Assembly (NCBI RefSeq): GCF_004364975.1
Contig: NZ_SOBW01000011.1
Coordinates: forward strand, 1 to 64,000
DNA from: Gelidibacter sediminis
GTDB taxonomy: Bacteria > Bacteroidota > Bacteroidia > Flavobacteriales > Flavobacteriaceae
Direction of reading: 5' to 3'
DNA length: 64,000 nt
Under the pieces are notes generated by a model that saw only the letters and a list, made by a program, of their open reading frames with translations, had not been told where the DNA came from and did not search any database. Positions within the stretch are counted from its first letter, which is position 1. Each line of letters begins with the position of its first letter. Shown one piece after another: positions 25,654 through 33,826 of this stretch. Made by a program: the position numbers and the translations under genes.

Positions 25654-26007
25654 ATGCATGATGATTATTCCAAAAACGAAATTGATTACATACGCCGCTA
25701 TGAAGCTGCAGGATTTACAGACCAATATCGCATTATTGAAGATGAATTAGAGAATGTAGATTCAAAAAAACGATATGCACCCCAAGATGTCACAATTTTG
25801 AAGGAACATCGCTATGAGGGTATCAGTAATCCTTCAGATATGTCACTTTTATACGTTATACAAACTAATGATGGCAGCAAGGGAACAATGTTAGCTAGTT
25901 ATGGCTCAGATGGCAACAATTCCATTCATGAATTCATGAACGCTATTCCGGAAAGTAATGTCAAAGATGATTTCATGCTTCCGCCAGATGCAAAAGATCA
26001 CAAATAG
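25654..26007 (+). CDS. small conserved Flavobacteriia protein
   Basis: A 117-aa soluble, acidic protein. The segment VTILKEHRYEGISNPSDMSL, then LYVIQTNDGSKGTMLASYG, resembles a short family widespread in Flavobacteriia that some annotations label phosphoribosylpyrophosphate synthetase. The protein is far too short for that enzyme and has none of its PRPP-binding motifs, so I would treat such a label as an error. No signal peptide or membrane segment. It is the last chromosomal gene before the tRNA-Met fragment and the conjugative element. Confidence 0.6.
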   Translation: MHDDYSKNEIDYIRRYEAAGFTDQYRIIEDELENVDSKKRYAPQDVTILKEHRYEGISNPSDMSLLYVIQTNDGSKGTMLASYGSDGNNSIHEFMNAIPESNVKDDFMLPPDAKDHK

Positions 26008-26183
26008 CACATCCGTCAAAGCTCATATAATTTTCTGCCATAATTAGCACCAACTAGGCTTACAAAATAGAGAGATTACAGTCAGTCTTATGGGTAGTGG
26101 GACAAATATAATACTCAATTGAAAGCGCACCTGTTTCTATTTGACTATTCAATAAATGTTCAAGCAACATTTCAATGCTCCAT

Positions 26184-26216
26184 AAAAAAAGCCATAATCT
26201 AAAGATTATGGCTTTT
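26184..26216. terminator. bidirectional intrinsic terminator (tRNA-Met)
   Basis: A perfect 9-bp stem, GCCATAATC (26191-26199) with GATTATGGC (26204-26212), and a 4-nt loop is flanked by seven A residues on the left and TTTT on the right, so it can stop transcription from either side. It lies 9 nt beyond the 3' end of the tRNA fragment and was presumably the terminator of the original tRNA-Met gene. Confidence 0.8.
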
Positions 26217-26224
26217 CACCTTAG

Positions 26225-26267
26225 TAGCGGGAACTGGACTCGAACCAGTGACCTTCGGGTTATGAGC
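26225..26267 (-). tRNA. 3' half of tRNA-Met (CAT), att site of the ICE
   Basis: Reading the minus strand, the sequence runs from the anticodon loop (CTCATAA, anticodon CAT at 26262-26264), through the anticodon-stem 3' strand, variable region, the T-arm (CTGGTTCGAGTCCAG) and the acceptor 3' strand TCCCGCT with discriminator A at 26225. Sequence to the right of about 26267 no longer fits a tRNA: the D-arm and 5' acceptor strand are absent. A gene cut exactly at the anticodon region beside an integrase is the standard trace of site-specific integration. The reconstituted complete tRNA should lie at the far end of the element. Confidence 0.85.
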
Positions 26268-26291
26268 TTAGTCCGTACAACAACTAACAAA

Positions 26292-26390
26292 ACTTAAAAC
26301 TACTTAAAATCAATGATTTACATAATTTTAATAAAATTTATCATCAATTATAGGCATCCGATACCAAATTATTCTGTACTTATTCTGTAC
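26292..26390. promoter_or_regulatory. direct repeats between att site and integrase gene
   Basis: Two pairs of repeats lie here. ACTTAAAA occurs at 26292-26299 and 26302-26309, a 10-bp step. TTATTCTGTAC occurs at 26369-26379 and again, exactly adjacent, at 26380-26390, an 11-bp step. Repeats spaced by one helical turn next to a core site suggest arm-type binding sites for the integrase or its directionality factor, or an operator for int. No experiment-based motif is known to me for this element. Confidence 0.45.
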
Positions 26391-26426
26391 TAGTTTTTGT
26401 ATCTTTATCATTGCAAAAAGTAAGTT

Positions 26427-27761
26427 ATGGCTAATATAAAAATTGTTCTTCGTAAAAATATGATTAAAAAGGATGGTACAATTCCATTGGCCATAAGAAT
26501 AAGTGCAAATTATAAGACTAATTATAAGTGGCTTGGTCAATACGTTCTTGCAAAGGATTGGGATAAAGTTGCTGGACAAGCAAAAAGAAGTCATCCAAAT
26601 TATAAAATGCTAAATAATTTTTTACTTAAAAAATTAACAGAAGCCAACGATGTTTATTTAAATAACCAAGATGAAAATATTACTCCAAAACAGGTCAAAC
26701 AAAAACTGAAAGGTCCAGGCGGCTCTAAATCGTTTTTTGCAGTTGCGGCTCAACGGATAAAAACAAAATATGACCGTAAAGTTTTTTCAGTAGCCAAATC
26801 AGAGCTTTCTATTTTATACAACATTGAAGAGTTTTTAAATCTCAAAACTTCCTTAACTAAAAAAGATGTTATCGAAGGTATTGGAAAACGAAGAAGAGAT
26901 AGAGTTGGTAAGGCTAGAAAGTCGGAATATTCCTTTATTGATGGAATTGAACATTTCCAAAAGAAAAAAGATTTGAAGTTTCAAGATATTAATCAGGCTT
27001 TTCTAGAACGCTATAAAACCTTTTGTTCCGCTTATCTAAATCAGAAAACTAGAACAATTTCAAATCAATTAATTTTTATCAGAACACTATTCAATGTTGC
27101 CATTAAAGATGGTGTGGTTTCTGCAAAGTATTACCCTTTTGCTGGTGACAAAGAAAAAATTAGATTAGGAACTAGTAATAAGATAGGTCTAACTATCGAA
27201 GAGGTCGAAAAAATTGAATTATTGAAATTAGAACCTTATTCTTCGATTTGGCATACGCATAATGTATGGTTGATTTCCTTTTATTTTGCTGGTATTCGTA
27301 TTTCAGATGTTGTAAAATTAAAATGGTCTGATTTTAAGGATGATAGGCTGTATTACGTTATGAATAAGAACGAGAAGCCTTTAAGCCTTAAAGTTCCCGA
27401 AAAAGCGAAAGCTATTCTAGATTTTTACAAAATGAACAGAAAAAATAATGGTGGATATATCTTTCCTTTTTTAAATGAAGTCCGGCCAAATGATGATGAA
27501 GATTTTTTTACTAAGACTAGAAATGCTACTAAACTCTTCAATAAATATTTAATTAGAATCGCTGCCCAATGTGATATTGACAAAAGCTTATCTAATCATA
27601 TTGCGCGTCACACTTTCGGAAATATTGCAGGGGATAAAATCCACCCATTAATGTTACAGAAGCTTTACAGACATAGCGACTTAAAAACTACTTTAAACTA
27701 TCAAGCAAACTTTATTCATAGAGATGCTGATGATGCTTTGGATAGTGTAATTAGTTTTTAA
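26427..27761 (+). CDS. tyrosine recombinase / ICE integrase
   Basis: A 444-aa phage-integrase-family site-specific recombinase that would cut and join the att sites in tRNA-Met. The N-terminal arm-binding domain (about 1-85, Arm-DNA-bind type: MANIKIVLRKNMIKKDGTIP), a SAM-like core-binding domain (about 100-240) and the catalytic domain (about 250-440) are all present. Catalytic residues are visible: Arg291 (AGIRISD), Lys317 (NEKPL), His391-x-x-Arg394 (NHIARHTF), His416 (YRHSD) and nucleophile Tyr425 (TLNYQ). It reads away from the att site, 160 nt from it. The closest type is the Bacteroidota tRNA-targeting integrases. Confidence 0.93.
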   Translation: MANIKIVLRKNMIKKDGTIPLAIRISANYKTNYKWLGQYVLAKDWDKVAGQAKRSHPNYKMLNNFLLKKLTEANDVYLNNQDENITPKQVKQKLKGPGGSKSFFAVAAQRIKTKYDRKVFSVAKSELSILYNIEEFLNLKTSLTKKDVIEGIGKRRRDRVGKARKSEYSFIDGIEHFQKKKDLKFQDINQAFLERYKTFCSAYLNQKTRTISNQLIFIRTLFNVAIKDGVVSAKYYPFAGDKEKIRLGTSNKIGLTIEEVEKIELLKLEPYSSIWHTHNVWLISFYFAGIRISDVVKLKWSDFKDDRLYYVMNKNEKPLSLKVPEKAKAILDFYKMNRKNNGGYIFPFLNEVRPNDDEDFFTKTRNATKLFNKYLIRIAAQCDIDKSLSNHIARHTFGNIAGDKIHPLMLQKLYRHSDLKTTLNYQANFIHRDADDALDSVISF

Positions 27762-27950
27762 TCTGAGTTTTACCATTTACAAAACACTTCGCAAGTACCA
27801 ACTTTTAAGAAATTTTAAGAAAGGCATAATTTTTGCAGCTTTCCAGTAAAAAAACTGTCTATAGAACGTCAACTACATAATTCTTTGTAATTACCTTATC
27901 TAATATCGACCCTACTATTAACAGTTACTAACTCTGTAATTAGGTATGGT

Positions 27951-28787
27951 ATGAAATTACATTTACTCGCACAAAACCTAGAAAAACAATTATTAGAAAT
28001 TGAAGAAAATTCAGAGACAATTATGCAACGCTCAAAGCATTCTATAATAGTCTGCACGAAACTTTTAGGTCAATTTAAAAAGGAAATTATTAACAAAGGT
28101 TTCGCCTCTATCTCGGATGAGATTTATTTTTTTAAGCACACAAAACAAATCCCATTAAGGCATCTTATCTATTTTTCTGAAATTCGTTCCTTTGAAATTC
28201 AATTCCCAAAAACAGACAAGGAATCACAACGCAAATTCATTAGAAGAAAGATGCAGAAAGTCAATCGTTTCTTTAGCTACAATTTGGACTTCACGCAATA
28301 TGCTGATTCAAACCATACTCATTTTGATAAAGAATATTATACACGAGAATATTTGGGTTCTTACATTATAGCTACATCTAAATTCTATTTCCAAGACCCT
28401 GAATTTTGTACACCAAGAGATATGCTTCTTGGTAAATACAGAGCCTATGATTTGCTCGCAACTTATTTAGATGAGAAAAAATTTAAAATTCGCAACGGTT
28501 TAAATGGTAAATTTAAATCCATTAAACCGATTGAAAAAATACATTGGCCATTTTCAAATACAGAATACGTTGAACTTTTGTATGCGCTCTGTGCAAAAGG
28601 ATTGGGAAAACAAGATAACCAAAGCATAATGCAAGTTTCCAGAAAATTGCAACAGCTATTTGATCTTGAACCAAAAGATATCTACAAAACCTATCACGAC
28701 ATCAAAAACAGGAAGAATAGCCGAACGCTTTTTCTTGACGAACTCTCTACATCTCTACTCATAGAAATGGATAAAAGTGAAGAATAA
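27951..28787 (+). CDS. rteC: RteC-like regulator of element excision
   Basis: A 278-aa protein resembling RteC (PF09357), the DNA-binding protein that activates the excision operon of CTnDOT-family conjugative transposons. It is basic and helical throughout; RHLIYFSEIRSFEIQFPKTD and EKIHWPFSNTEYVELLYALC are family-like stretches, with a helix-turn-helix-like C-terminal portion. Its place between the integrase and an excisionase-type gene is as expected. No RteA/RteB two-component pair is in the window, so the upstream trigger may differ from the tetracycline-linked cascade. The intergenic region downstream carries two perfect palindromes that are candidate binding sites. Confidence 0.8.
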   Translation: MKLHLLAQNLEKQLLEIEENSETIMQRSKHSIIVCTKLLGQFKKEIINKGFASISDEIYFFKHTKQIPLRHLIYFSEIRSFEIQFPKTDKESQRKFIRRKMQKVNRFFSYNLDFTQYADSNHTHFDKEYYTREYLGSYIIATSKFYFQDPEFCTPRDMLLGKYRAYDLLATYLDEKKFKIRNGLNGKFKSIKPIEKIHWPFSNTEYVELLYALCAKGLGKQDNQSIMQVSRKLQQLFDLEPKDIYKTYHDIKNRKNSRTLFLDELSTSLLIEMDKSEE

Positions 28788-28836
28788 AACCATTATTTAT
28801 CTATTCGATTCCTAATTCTCAAGCTTTTTAAAAAAG

Positions 28837-28988
28837 ACCGTACTACGGTTGACCTACGGTAATTAATTTTTGCATCAGTTTTTTATAAAATCTAATGTGA
28901 TTTGAAGGTGTAGGTTTGCAAAAACACCCTCAAAATCTATCAAAACAAAGCAAATCTCAAGATGTTAAATTTTGACCGTACTACGGTC
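28837..28988. promoter_or_regulatory. paired palindromes, candidate RteC operators
   Basis: ACCGTACTACGGT occurs at 28837-28849 and again at 28975-28987, the second within a 15-bp palindrome GACCGTACTACGGTC (28974-28988). Each has ACCGT/ACGGT arms around a 3-nt centre. A further half-like site, GACCTACGGT, is at 28851-28860. The copies are 138 bp apart, between rteC and the excisionase-like gene. In CTnDOT, RteC binds an inverted repeat upstream of the excision genes, so the position fits. Confidence 0.55.
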
Positions 28989-29106
28989 GAACTGGGGAAT
29001 AAAATCCAATAAACCTATTCAAATTTGTAGAACGAAAGTCAAATCAAGTCAGGGGCTATCAAATTAATTGTAAATCAATAGTCCCTTTCTTTAAAACCGT
29101 TTTATT

Positions 29107-29391
29107 ATGCCAGCAACTATTATTACTTCAGACGACCTTCGAGAATTCAAAATGGAATTACTCGATGATATCAAAAATCTCTTATCCAAACAGGGAAATG
29201 GAAAACTTAAAAAATATCTCAAATCTTCTGAGGTTATGGAATTACTTCAAGTAAGTCCTGGAACACTTCAAAATCTTCGCATCAATGGCACCTTGCCATA
29301 CACTAAAGTTGGTGGTATCATTTATTACGATACCGAGGAAATTCAAAAAGTTATGGATGCCAACCGTGTGCACCACGGTCTAAACTCTTAA
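29107..29391 (+). CDS. HTH protein, excisionase-like (Xis2d/HTH_17 type)
   Basis: A 94-aa protein with an N-terminal coiled-coil-like helix (DLREFKMELLDDIKNLLSKQ) and a MerR/excisionase winged helix (KYLKSSEVMELLQVSPGTLQ, then NLRINGTLPYTKVGGIIYYD, about 36-80). Such proteins act as recombination directionality factors or regulators on conjugative transposons. It is translationally close to the next gene (4-nt gap). Upstream, 29053-29092 holds an imperfect inverted repeat, GGGGCTAT with ATAGTCCC, followed by TTTCTTT, which might act as an attenuator. Exact role (RDF or repressor) cannot be decided from sequence. Confidence 0.75.
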   Translation: MPATIITSDDLREFKMELLDDIKNLLSKQGNGKLKKYLKSSEVMELLQVSPGTLQNLRINGTLPYTKVGGIIYYDTEEIQKVMDANRVHHGLNS

Positions 29392-29394
29392 GCG

Positions 29395-30147
29395 ATGAAC
29401 TATATAAAGCTACTTAATGCGGCTTTTGAGAAGTTCTATTTTGATGACCGCCTTAATCCAACGCATATCAGCCTGTATATGGCGCTGTTCCAAGAATGGA
29501 ACAGTTGCCGCTTTATGGATGAATTCTACGTTAATCGCAGGGATTTGATGCGTTGTGCCAAAATAGGCTCTAAGTCCACATATCATAGATGTATAGTCGA
29601 GTTAGATTCTTGGCAATACCTCTCTTATTTCCCTTCCAACAATCCCTACAAAGGCAGCAAAATTAAGATGGCCATTATTGGGACAAGTGATGAACCGGTT
29701 GTGGGACAGTACCATCCCGAATTAGAACAGCTTGCGGAACAGTACCATCCCAGAGGTGTACCGCTTGAGGGACACCACCATCCCACAAATGGACAAGCTG
29801 TGGACTTGCACCGTCCCATAGGTGGACAAGCATTGGTATCTGAAACAAACAATAACAAACAAGAAAACTATATAAAACAGCCAAAGGGCTGGCAGGCCGT
29901 TTTTATTTTTTTTGAAGAAAAAGGTTTTGATGCTGATGAAGCAAAAAAATTCTATGAGCATTACCAAACCCGAAATTGGCAAACAAGCGATGGAAAAGAT
30001 ATTCGAGATTGGCGCGCCGTAGCCATCAACTGGATGGACAGAACTGAAATATTCGACGAGGAAAACAAACCAAACAAAAAACAACCGTCCCAAATCAAGG
30101 ACAACTTGCGAACCACTAAAAACAAAGATTATGGACAACCCCTCTAA
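29395..30147 (+). CDS. winged-helix (DnaD/RepA-like) replication-associated protein
   Basis: A 250-aa protein. The N-terminal 85 residues (ISLYMALFQEWNSCRFMDEF, then VNRRDLMRCAKIGSKSTYHR) form a winged-helix domain as in primosomal DnaD-like and plasmid replication proteins. The C-terminal part (VFIFFEEKGFDADEAKKFYE, then HYQTRNWQTSDGKDIRDWRA) resembles the DnaD/DnaB C-terminal region that contacts ssDNA. Between them, residues 103-146 are four tandem 11-residue repeats encoded by a 33-bp DNA repeat. The gene overlaps the next one, a DnaC-like ATPase, by 17 nt, which supports a role in replication initiation or helicase loading for the excised element. Confidence 0.65.
   Translation: MNYIKLLNAAFEKFYFDDRLNPTHISLYMALFQEWNSCRFMDEFYVNRRDLMRCAKIGSKSTYHRCIVELDSWQYLSYFPSNNPYKGSKIKMAIIGTSDEPVVGQYHPELEQLAEQYHPRGVPLEGHHHPTNGQAVDLHRPIGGQALVSETNNNKQENYIKQPKGWQAVFIFFEEKGFDADEAKKFYEHYQTRNWQTSDGKDIRDWRAVAINWMDRTEIFDEENKPNKKQPSQIKDNLRTTKNKDYGQPL
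29701..29832. repeat. four 33-bp repeats inside the replication gene
   Basis: Four degenerate units with an exact 33-bp period. CAGTACCATCCC starts at 29707 and 29740, CACCACCATCCC at 29773, and the matching ACCGTCCC core ends at 29817. The encoded unit is 11 residues (consensus x-G-Q-Y-H-P). Because 33 bp is three helical turns, the DNA repeat could serve as iteron-like binding sites as well as encoding a peptide repeat. Confidence 0.6.
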
Positions 30148-30793
30148 AATTACCGAAGGTGGCGTGGAATATTCGCTGGGAAAATTTGACGGTAAAAGCG
30201 TCCTCTACGACTTTCCCAAAATATTGATATACCTGAATGCCAAGGGAAAACTTTCATTTGGCGAAAAGTTCAGGATTTATGATGAGGATAAGGATATTTT
30301 GCTGAAGCTCTGTTCCTACTTCATCAAGGATAAAGACAACTGTAAAACCTATGGAATTGATATTGACAAAGGAATTTTGCTTTCTGGACCTGTTGGATGC
30401 GGAAAGACCAGCTTAATGAAATTACTGCGTCATTTGGTTCCTTTGCAACGTCCTTATGAAATGATTCCTTGCCGGAATGTAACTTTCAGTTTTAATCACT
30501 TGGGTTTTAAAACAGTTGAGGAATACGGTAACACAAAATTCTATTGTTTTGATGATTTGGGCGTGGAACCATCTGGCAGATTCTATGGAAAGGATTTGAA
30601 TGTGATGGGCGAAGTGCTTTTATCTCGATACGAGCTCTACCTACAAACCAAACATAAAATCAAGACCCACGCCACCACAAATCTAAACGCTGAAGAACTA
30701 GAAGAGCGTTACGGTAATCGCGTTCGTAGCCGAATGCGTGAACTTTTTAATTTGATTGCTTTTGACACAAAGGCTGGCGATAAGCGGAAGTAA
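30131..30793 (+). CDS. DnaC/IstB-like AAA+ ATPase (helicase loader)
   Basis: A 220-aa P-loop ATPase. Walker A GPVGCGKTS (about 86-94), Walker B FYCFDDLGVEP (about 136-146), sensor-like THATTNLNAEEL and the Arg-rich box GNRVRSRMRELFNLI (about 196-210) match DnaC/DnaI-type helicase loaders. In most conjugative elements such proteins work with a DnaD-like or primase partner, here the preceding overlapping gene. It is convergent with the cation transporter gene, whose stop is only 6 nt from this stop. Confidence 0.75.
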   Translation: MDNPSKITEGGVEYSLGKFDGKSVLYDFPKILIYLNAKGKLSFGEKFRIYDEDKDILLKLCSYFIKDKDNCKTYGIDIDKGILLSGPVGCGKTSLMKLLRHLVPLQRPYEMIPCRNVTFSFNHLGFKTVEEYGNTKFYCFDDLGVEPSGRFYGKDLNVMGEVLLSRYELYLQTKHKIKTHATTNLNAEELEERYGNRVRSRMRELFNLIAFDTKAGDKRK

Positions 30794-30799
30794 GATAAA

Positions 30800-31606
30800 T
30801 TACTTGCTCAATTTTAAAATGCGAAATGCACCTTGAATTACCAATACAAAAACGATTGTTCCGATAATCAAATCAGGTTTACTCGAACTCAACCAATTTA
30901 CCAAAAGTCCAGCGATTATTACTCCTAAATTGATAATCACATCATTTGAGGTGAAAATCATACTTGCTTTCATATGTGCCTCTTCTTTGCTCTTTGACTT
31001 TTGCAAAATGTAAAGACAAATTCCATTTGCAATAAGTGCAAAAATCGAAACGATAATCATTGTCGAAAAATCGGGAAGTTTCTCGTCTCCAAAAAATCGC
31101 CTTATAACTTCCACAAATCCGATAATAGCAAGTGTTATTTGAAAATATCCAGCAAGTTTTGCAATCCGCTTTTTCTTAATCAACGTTCCGCCAACCGCAA
31201 ACAAGCTAATTCCGTAAACGAAACTGTCGGCAAGCATATCCAAACTATCGGCAACAAGTCCCATTGATTTTGAGATAATTCCTGTTGTCATTTCGATAAT
31301 GAAAAAGACAAAATTTATGACAAGTACAGACCAAAGTAGCTTTTTCTGGTTTGCATTTTCTTTAAATTCTGTTTGGTCGGTTTGTTCCGTTGAGATTTTC
31401 TTTCCGCCTAAATTCAAATCGATAACTGACTTTTCGATTTGGTCAATTTCTCCGCTGTGAAAAACGGTCAATTTTCGGTTCGGAATATCAAAGTCCAAAT
31501 TCGCAATACTTTGAATTTCGTCCAATTTCATTCGGATTAGATTTTCCTCGGAAGGACAGTCCATCTTACTGATTTGAAATACCGTTTTGTTGATTTTAGT
31601 CGTCAT
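30800..31606 (-). CDS. CDF-family cation efflux protein with N-terminal HMA-like domain
   Basis: A 268-aa membrane protein. Residues 1-75 form a heavy-metal-associated-like domain (TVFQISKMDCPSEENLIRMK, with a single Cys in an MDCPSEE motif as seen in CadA/ZntA-type pumps). Then follow about six membrane helices of a cation diffusion facilitator with the metal-site pattern DSLDMLADS in the second helix and SNDVIINLGV near the fifth. The usual CDF C-terminal cytoplasmic domain is missing, as in the short HMA-CDF type. Predicted role: export of Zn, Cd or a similar divalent metal. It is the last gene of the Fur-TonB receptor operon and overlaps the receptor gene by about 11 nt. A start 12 nt upstream at 31618 is also possible. 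Confidence 0.82.
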   Translation of the reverse strand: MTTKINKTVFQISKMDCPSEENLIRMKLDEIQSIANLDFDIPNRKLTVFHSGEIDQIEKSVIDLNLGGKKISTEQTDQTEFKENANQKKLLWSVLVINFVFFIIEMTTGIISKSMGLVADSLDMLADSFVYGISLFAVGGTLIKKKRIAKLAGYFQITLAIIGFVEVIRRFFGDEKLPDFSTMIIVSIFALIANGICLYILQKSKSKEEAHMKASMIFTSNDVIINLGVIIAGLLVNWLSSSKPDLIIGTIVFVLVIQGAFRILKLSK

Positions 31607-33779
31607 CTTCGTTTCCAAAAGGTTTAATAATTACTCCTACGCTAAAAATAAATCCGTCTGTTGGTGCATAAATTTCGGGAAATACTGGATTGTCGTGTGG
31701 TGGCAAAACCAAAGGTGAAAACCTGCTTTGTCTTCTGTCCGTAAAGTTTTCAAAATTCGTGAAAATTGTTCCCCATTTAAAATTACGCATCGCCACAAAA
31801 CCCATCGTAACAAAATCTGTGGTTTCTGTGCCATTAGACAAAAATTGTTTTCCTGTGTAAAAAGTTTCGTAACCTATTCGCCATTTTTCAGATTCGTACA
31901 TCAACACACTTCCTGCATTGTGTTTTGCGGTTAAAGGCTTTTGAGGATTTCCAGCCAAATAGTTCAATTTAGTGTCTATAAGAGCGTAATTTAAAAACCA
32001 TCTAAAATCTTTATAAGTAAACTTTATGTTGGTCTCTAATCCTTTACTCAAAATTTCATCGGTTGCATTTTCAAATGCAAACAAACCGTTATTCGTACTA
32101 TTCAATAGTAAACCGTTGTTAATTGCTGTTACATAAAAAAGCTGATTAATAGAAAAACCTACAGTTTCAAATAACCTCGTTTGGTAGTTGACATCAAAAT
32201 TAACACCATAAGACCGTTCTGCCTTAAGTGCTGATTTATCTATGGCGAGAACATTTTCAAAGTTTATAAATTCAGCCTCTTCGGTAAAAATATCTGGTAT
32301 TTTGTAACCTAATCCGCCACCAATTCTGCTTGAAAATCCGCTGTCGTTTTTATAAAGTAATGAAACTTTTGGAAGTGGAAAAAAGCCAAAATCAGTATTG
32401 TAATCGGCTCGCAATCCAGTTTCTAAAATCCAATTATCTGAAATATCGTAAATGTTGTTTACAAATGTTCCATACGTAACATCTGTTTGGTCACGTTGTA
32501 ATTGTGAATTATCATTTTCATCGAAATTTGATGTGTACAAATTTGCACCCAAAATCCAATCGGTTTTTTTAGATGCCTTTTGATAGTTAATTTCCGTAAA
32601 TGTATTGGTTTGTTTACCGTCAAAACTGAAATCGGGAATAGACAATTTTCTATCGAAAAATGAGATGCTATTTTTGATGTTTAATGAACTCACGGAATCT
32701 ATCTTTGTTTCATAAACCGCTTGACTGCTCAACCTTTTAGAAATATTTTCTTCTGTATATTGATGAATTCCATTTTCGCCACTTTCAATTTTTGTTATGT
32801 CGCCACCAATTCTGTCGTCATACGTTCCATTTAGTCCAATCCAAAATGTTGTTTTCTCGGATGGATAATAAAAAAACTTGGGGTTGAATGATATAGAAGT
32901 AGTTTGTGGCAAATTACTAAAACCATCATCTTCTGGGTCGTACACTTTTTGGTAATGACCAGAACCGTATAGAGAAATCCCAACTTTTTCGTTCCGTTTA
33001 CTGTAAAATACATTCGCTGTACTTCCCAAAGCTTGTGTTTGGGTTAACATAATATCCAATGCAGGTTCTTCGTCAGGTGTTTTTGAAACCATATTTATCA
33101 AACCTGCAATAGCTCCACCACCATATAGTGTTGATGAACTTCCTTTAATTATTTCAAATTGTTGCAAGTCTAAAGGTGGAATTTGTAAAATACTCAAACC
33201 GCTGGAAAATCCACCATACAAAGGAAATCCATCTCTCAAAAGTTGTGTGTATCGTCCATCGAGTCCTTGAATTCTAATGTTGGTGTTACCACTACTTAAC
33301 GAGGTTTGTTGCATTTGTATTCCTGTACTTTCTCGAAGCACCATTGAAATATTGGTCGGATTCATTACTGCTTTTTCGCTTAATTCTTCCGCTCCAATAA
33401 ATTCAATTCTCGTAGGTATTTTTCTAACAGTTCGCGTACTTCTTGAAGATTGAATAACGACTTCATCCAATTCATTTCCTCCCGATTCAAGTTTGAAAGA
33501 AAAGATTTTTTTTGTACCAATTTCAATAGTTGTTTCTATGGTTTTGAAACCTACGTATGAAATTTTGATAATATGGTTTCCGTCTGGAATTTCTGTAAAG
33601 TTTGCGATTCCGTCAAAATTGGTAACTGCTCCTTTTTCAAGTTCCTCAAAATAAATGGTTGCTCCAAGTAGTGGCTCGTTGGTTTCTGAATCAGTAATCA
33701 AAATAGAAATATCGCTGTTCTGTGCGAAAGAAATAAATGATAATGCGAAAAAAAGTAAAGTTAAAAATGTTTTTGTCAT
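31596..33779 (-). CDS. TonB-dependent outer-membrane receptor (probable metal uptake)
   Basis: A 727-aa outer-membrane receptor. Signal peptide MTKTFLTLLFFALSFISFAQ; a carboxypeptidase-D regulatory-like domain (about 22-100, LLGATIYFEELEKGAVTNFD); TonB box-like region and plug (about 110-230, with TNIRIQGLDGRYTQLLRDGF and IEIIKGSSSTLYGGGAIAG-type motif seen as FEIIKGSSSTLYGGGAIAGL); then a beta-barrel to the C-terminus. Start at ATG 33779, 63 nt inside the longest frame, because the signal peptide begins there. The neighbours, a Fur/Zur-like regulator upstream and an HMA-CDF efflux protein downstream, suggest a transition metal such as zinc, or its chelate, as ligand. A 15-bp palindrome sits just upstream. 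Confidence 0.85.
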   Translation of the reverse strand: MTKTFLTLLFFALSFISFAQNSDISILITDSETNEPLLGATIYFEELEKGAVTNFDGIANFTEIPDGNHIIKISYVGFKTIETTIEIGTKKIFSFKLESGGNELDEVVIQSSRSTRTVRKIPTRIEFIGAEELSEKAVMNPTNISMVLRESTGIQMQQTSLSSGNTNIRIQGLDGRYTQLLRDGFPLYGGFSSGLSILQIPPLDLQQFEIIKGSSSTLYGGGAIAGLINMVSKTPDEEPALDIMLTQTQALGSTANVFYSKRNEKVGISLYGSGHYQKVYDPEDDGFSNLPQTTSISFNPKFFYYPSEKTTFWIGLNGTYDDRIGGDITKIESGENGIHQYTEENISKRLSSQAVYETKIDSVSSLNIKNSISFFDRKLSIPDFSFDGKQTNTFTEINYQKASKKTDWILGANLYTSNFDENDNSQLQRDQTDVTYGTFVNNIYDISDNWILETGLRADYNTDFGFFPLPKVSLLYKNDSGFSSRIGGGLGYKIPDIFTEEAEFINFENVLAIDKSALKAERSYGVNFDVNYQTRLFETVGFSINQLFYVTAINNGLLLNSTNNGLFAFENATDEILSKGLETNIKFTYKDFRWFLNYALIDTKLNYLAGNPQKPLTAKHNAGSVLMYESEKWRIGYETFYTGKQFLSNGTETTDFVTMGFVAMRNFKWGTIFTNFENFTDRRQSRFSPLVLPPHDNPVFPEIYAPTDGFIFSVGVIIKPFGNEDDD

Positions 33780-33826
33780 CTGCGTATTCTGTTTTTGAGA
33801 ATAGTGCAAATGTAAATTCCTTTTAG

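Noticed and set aside
29646-29884. Two minus-strand frames with periodic HLWDG-like repeats opposite the replication gene
   Set aside because: They are mirror readings of the 33-bp DNA repeat inside the real plus-strand gene.
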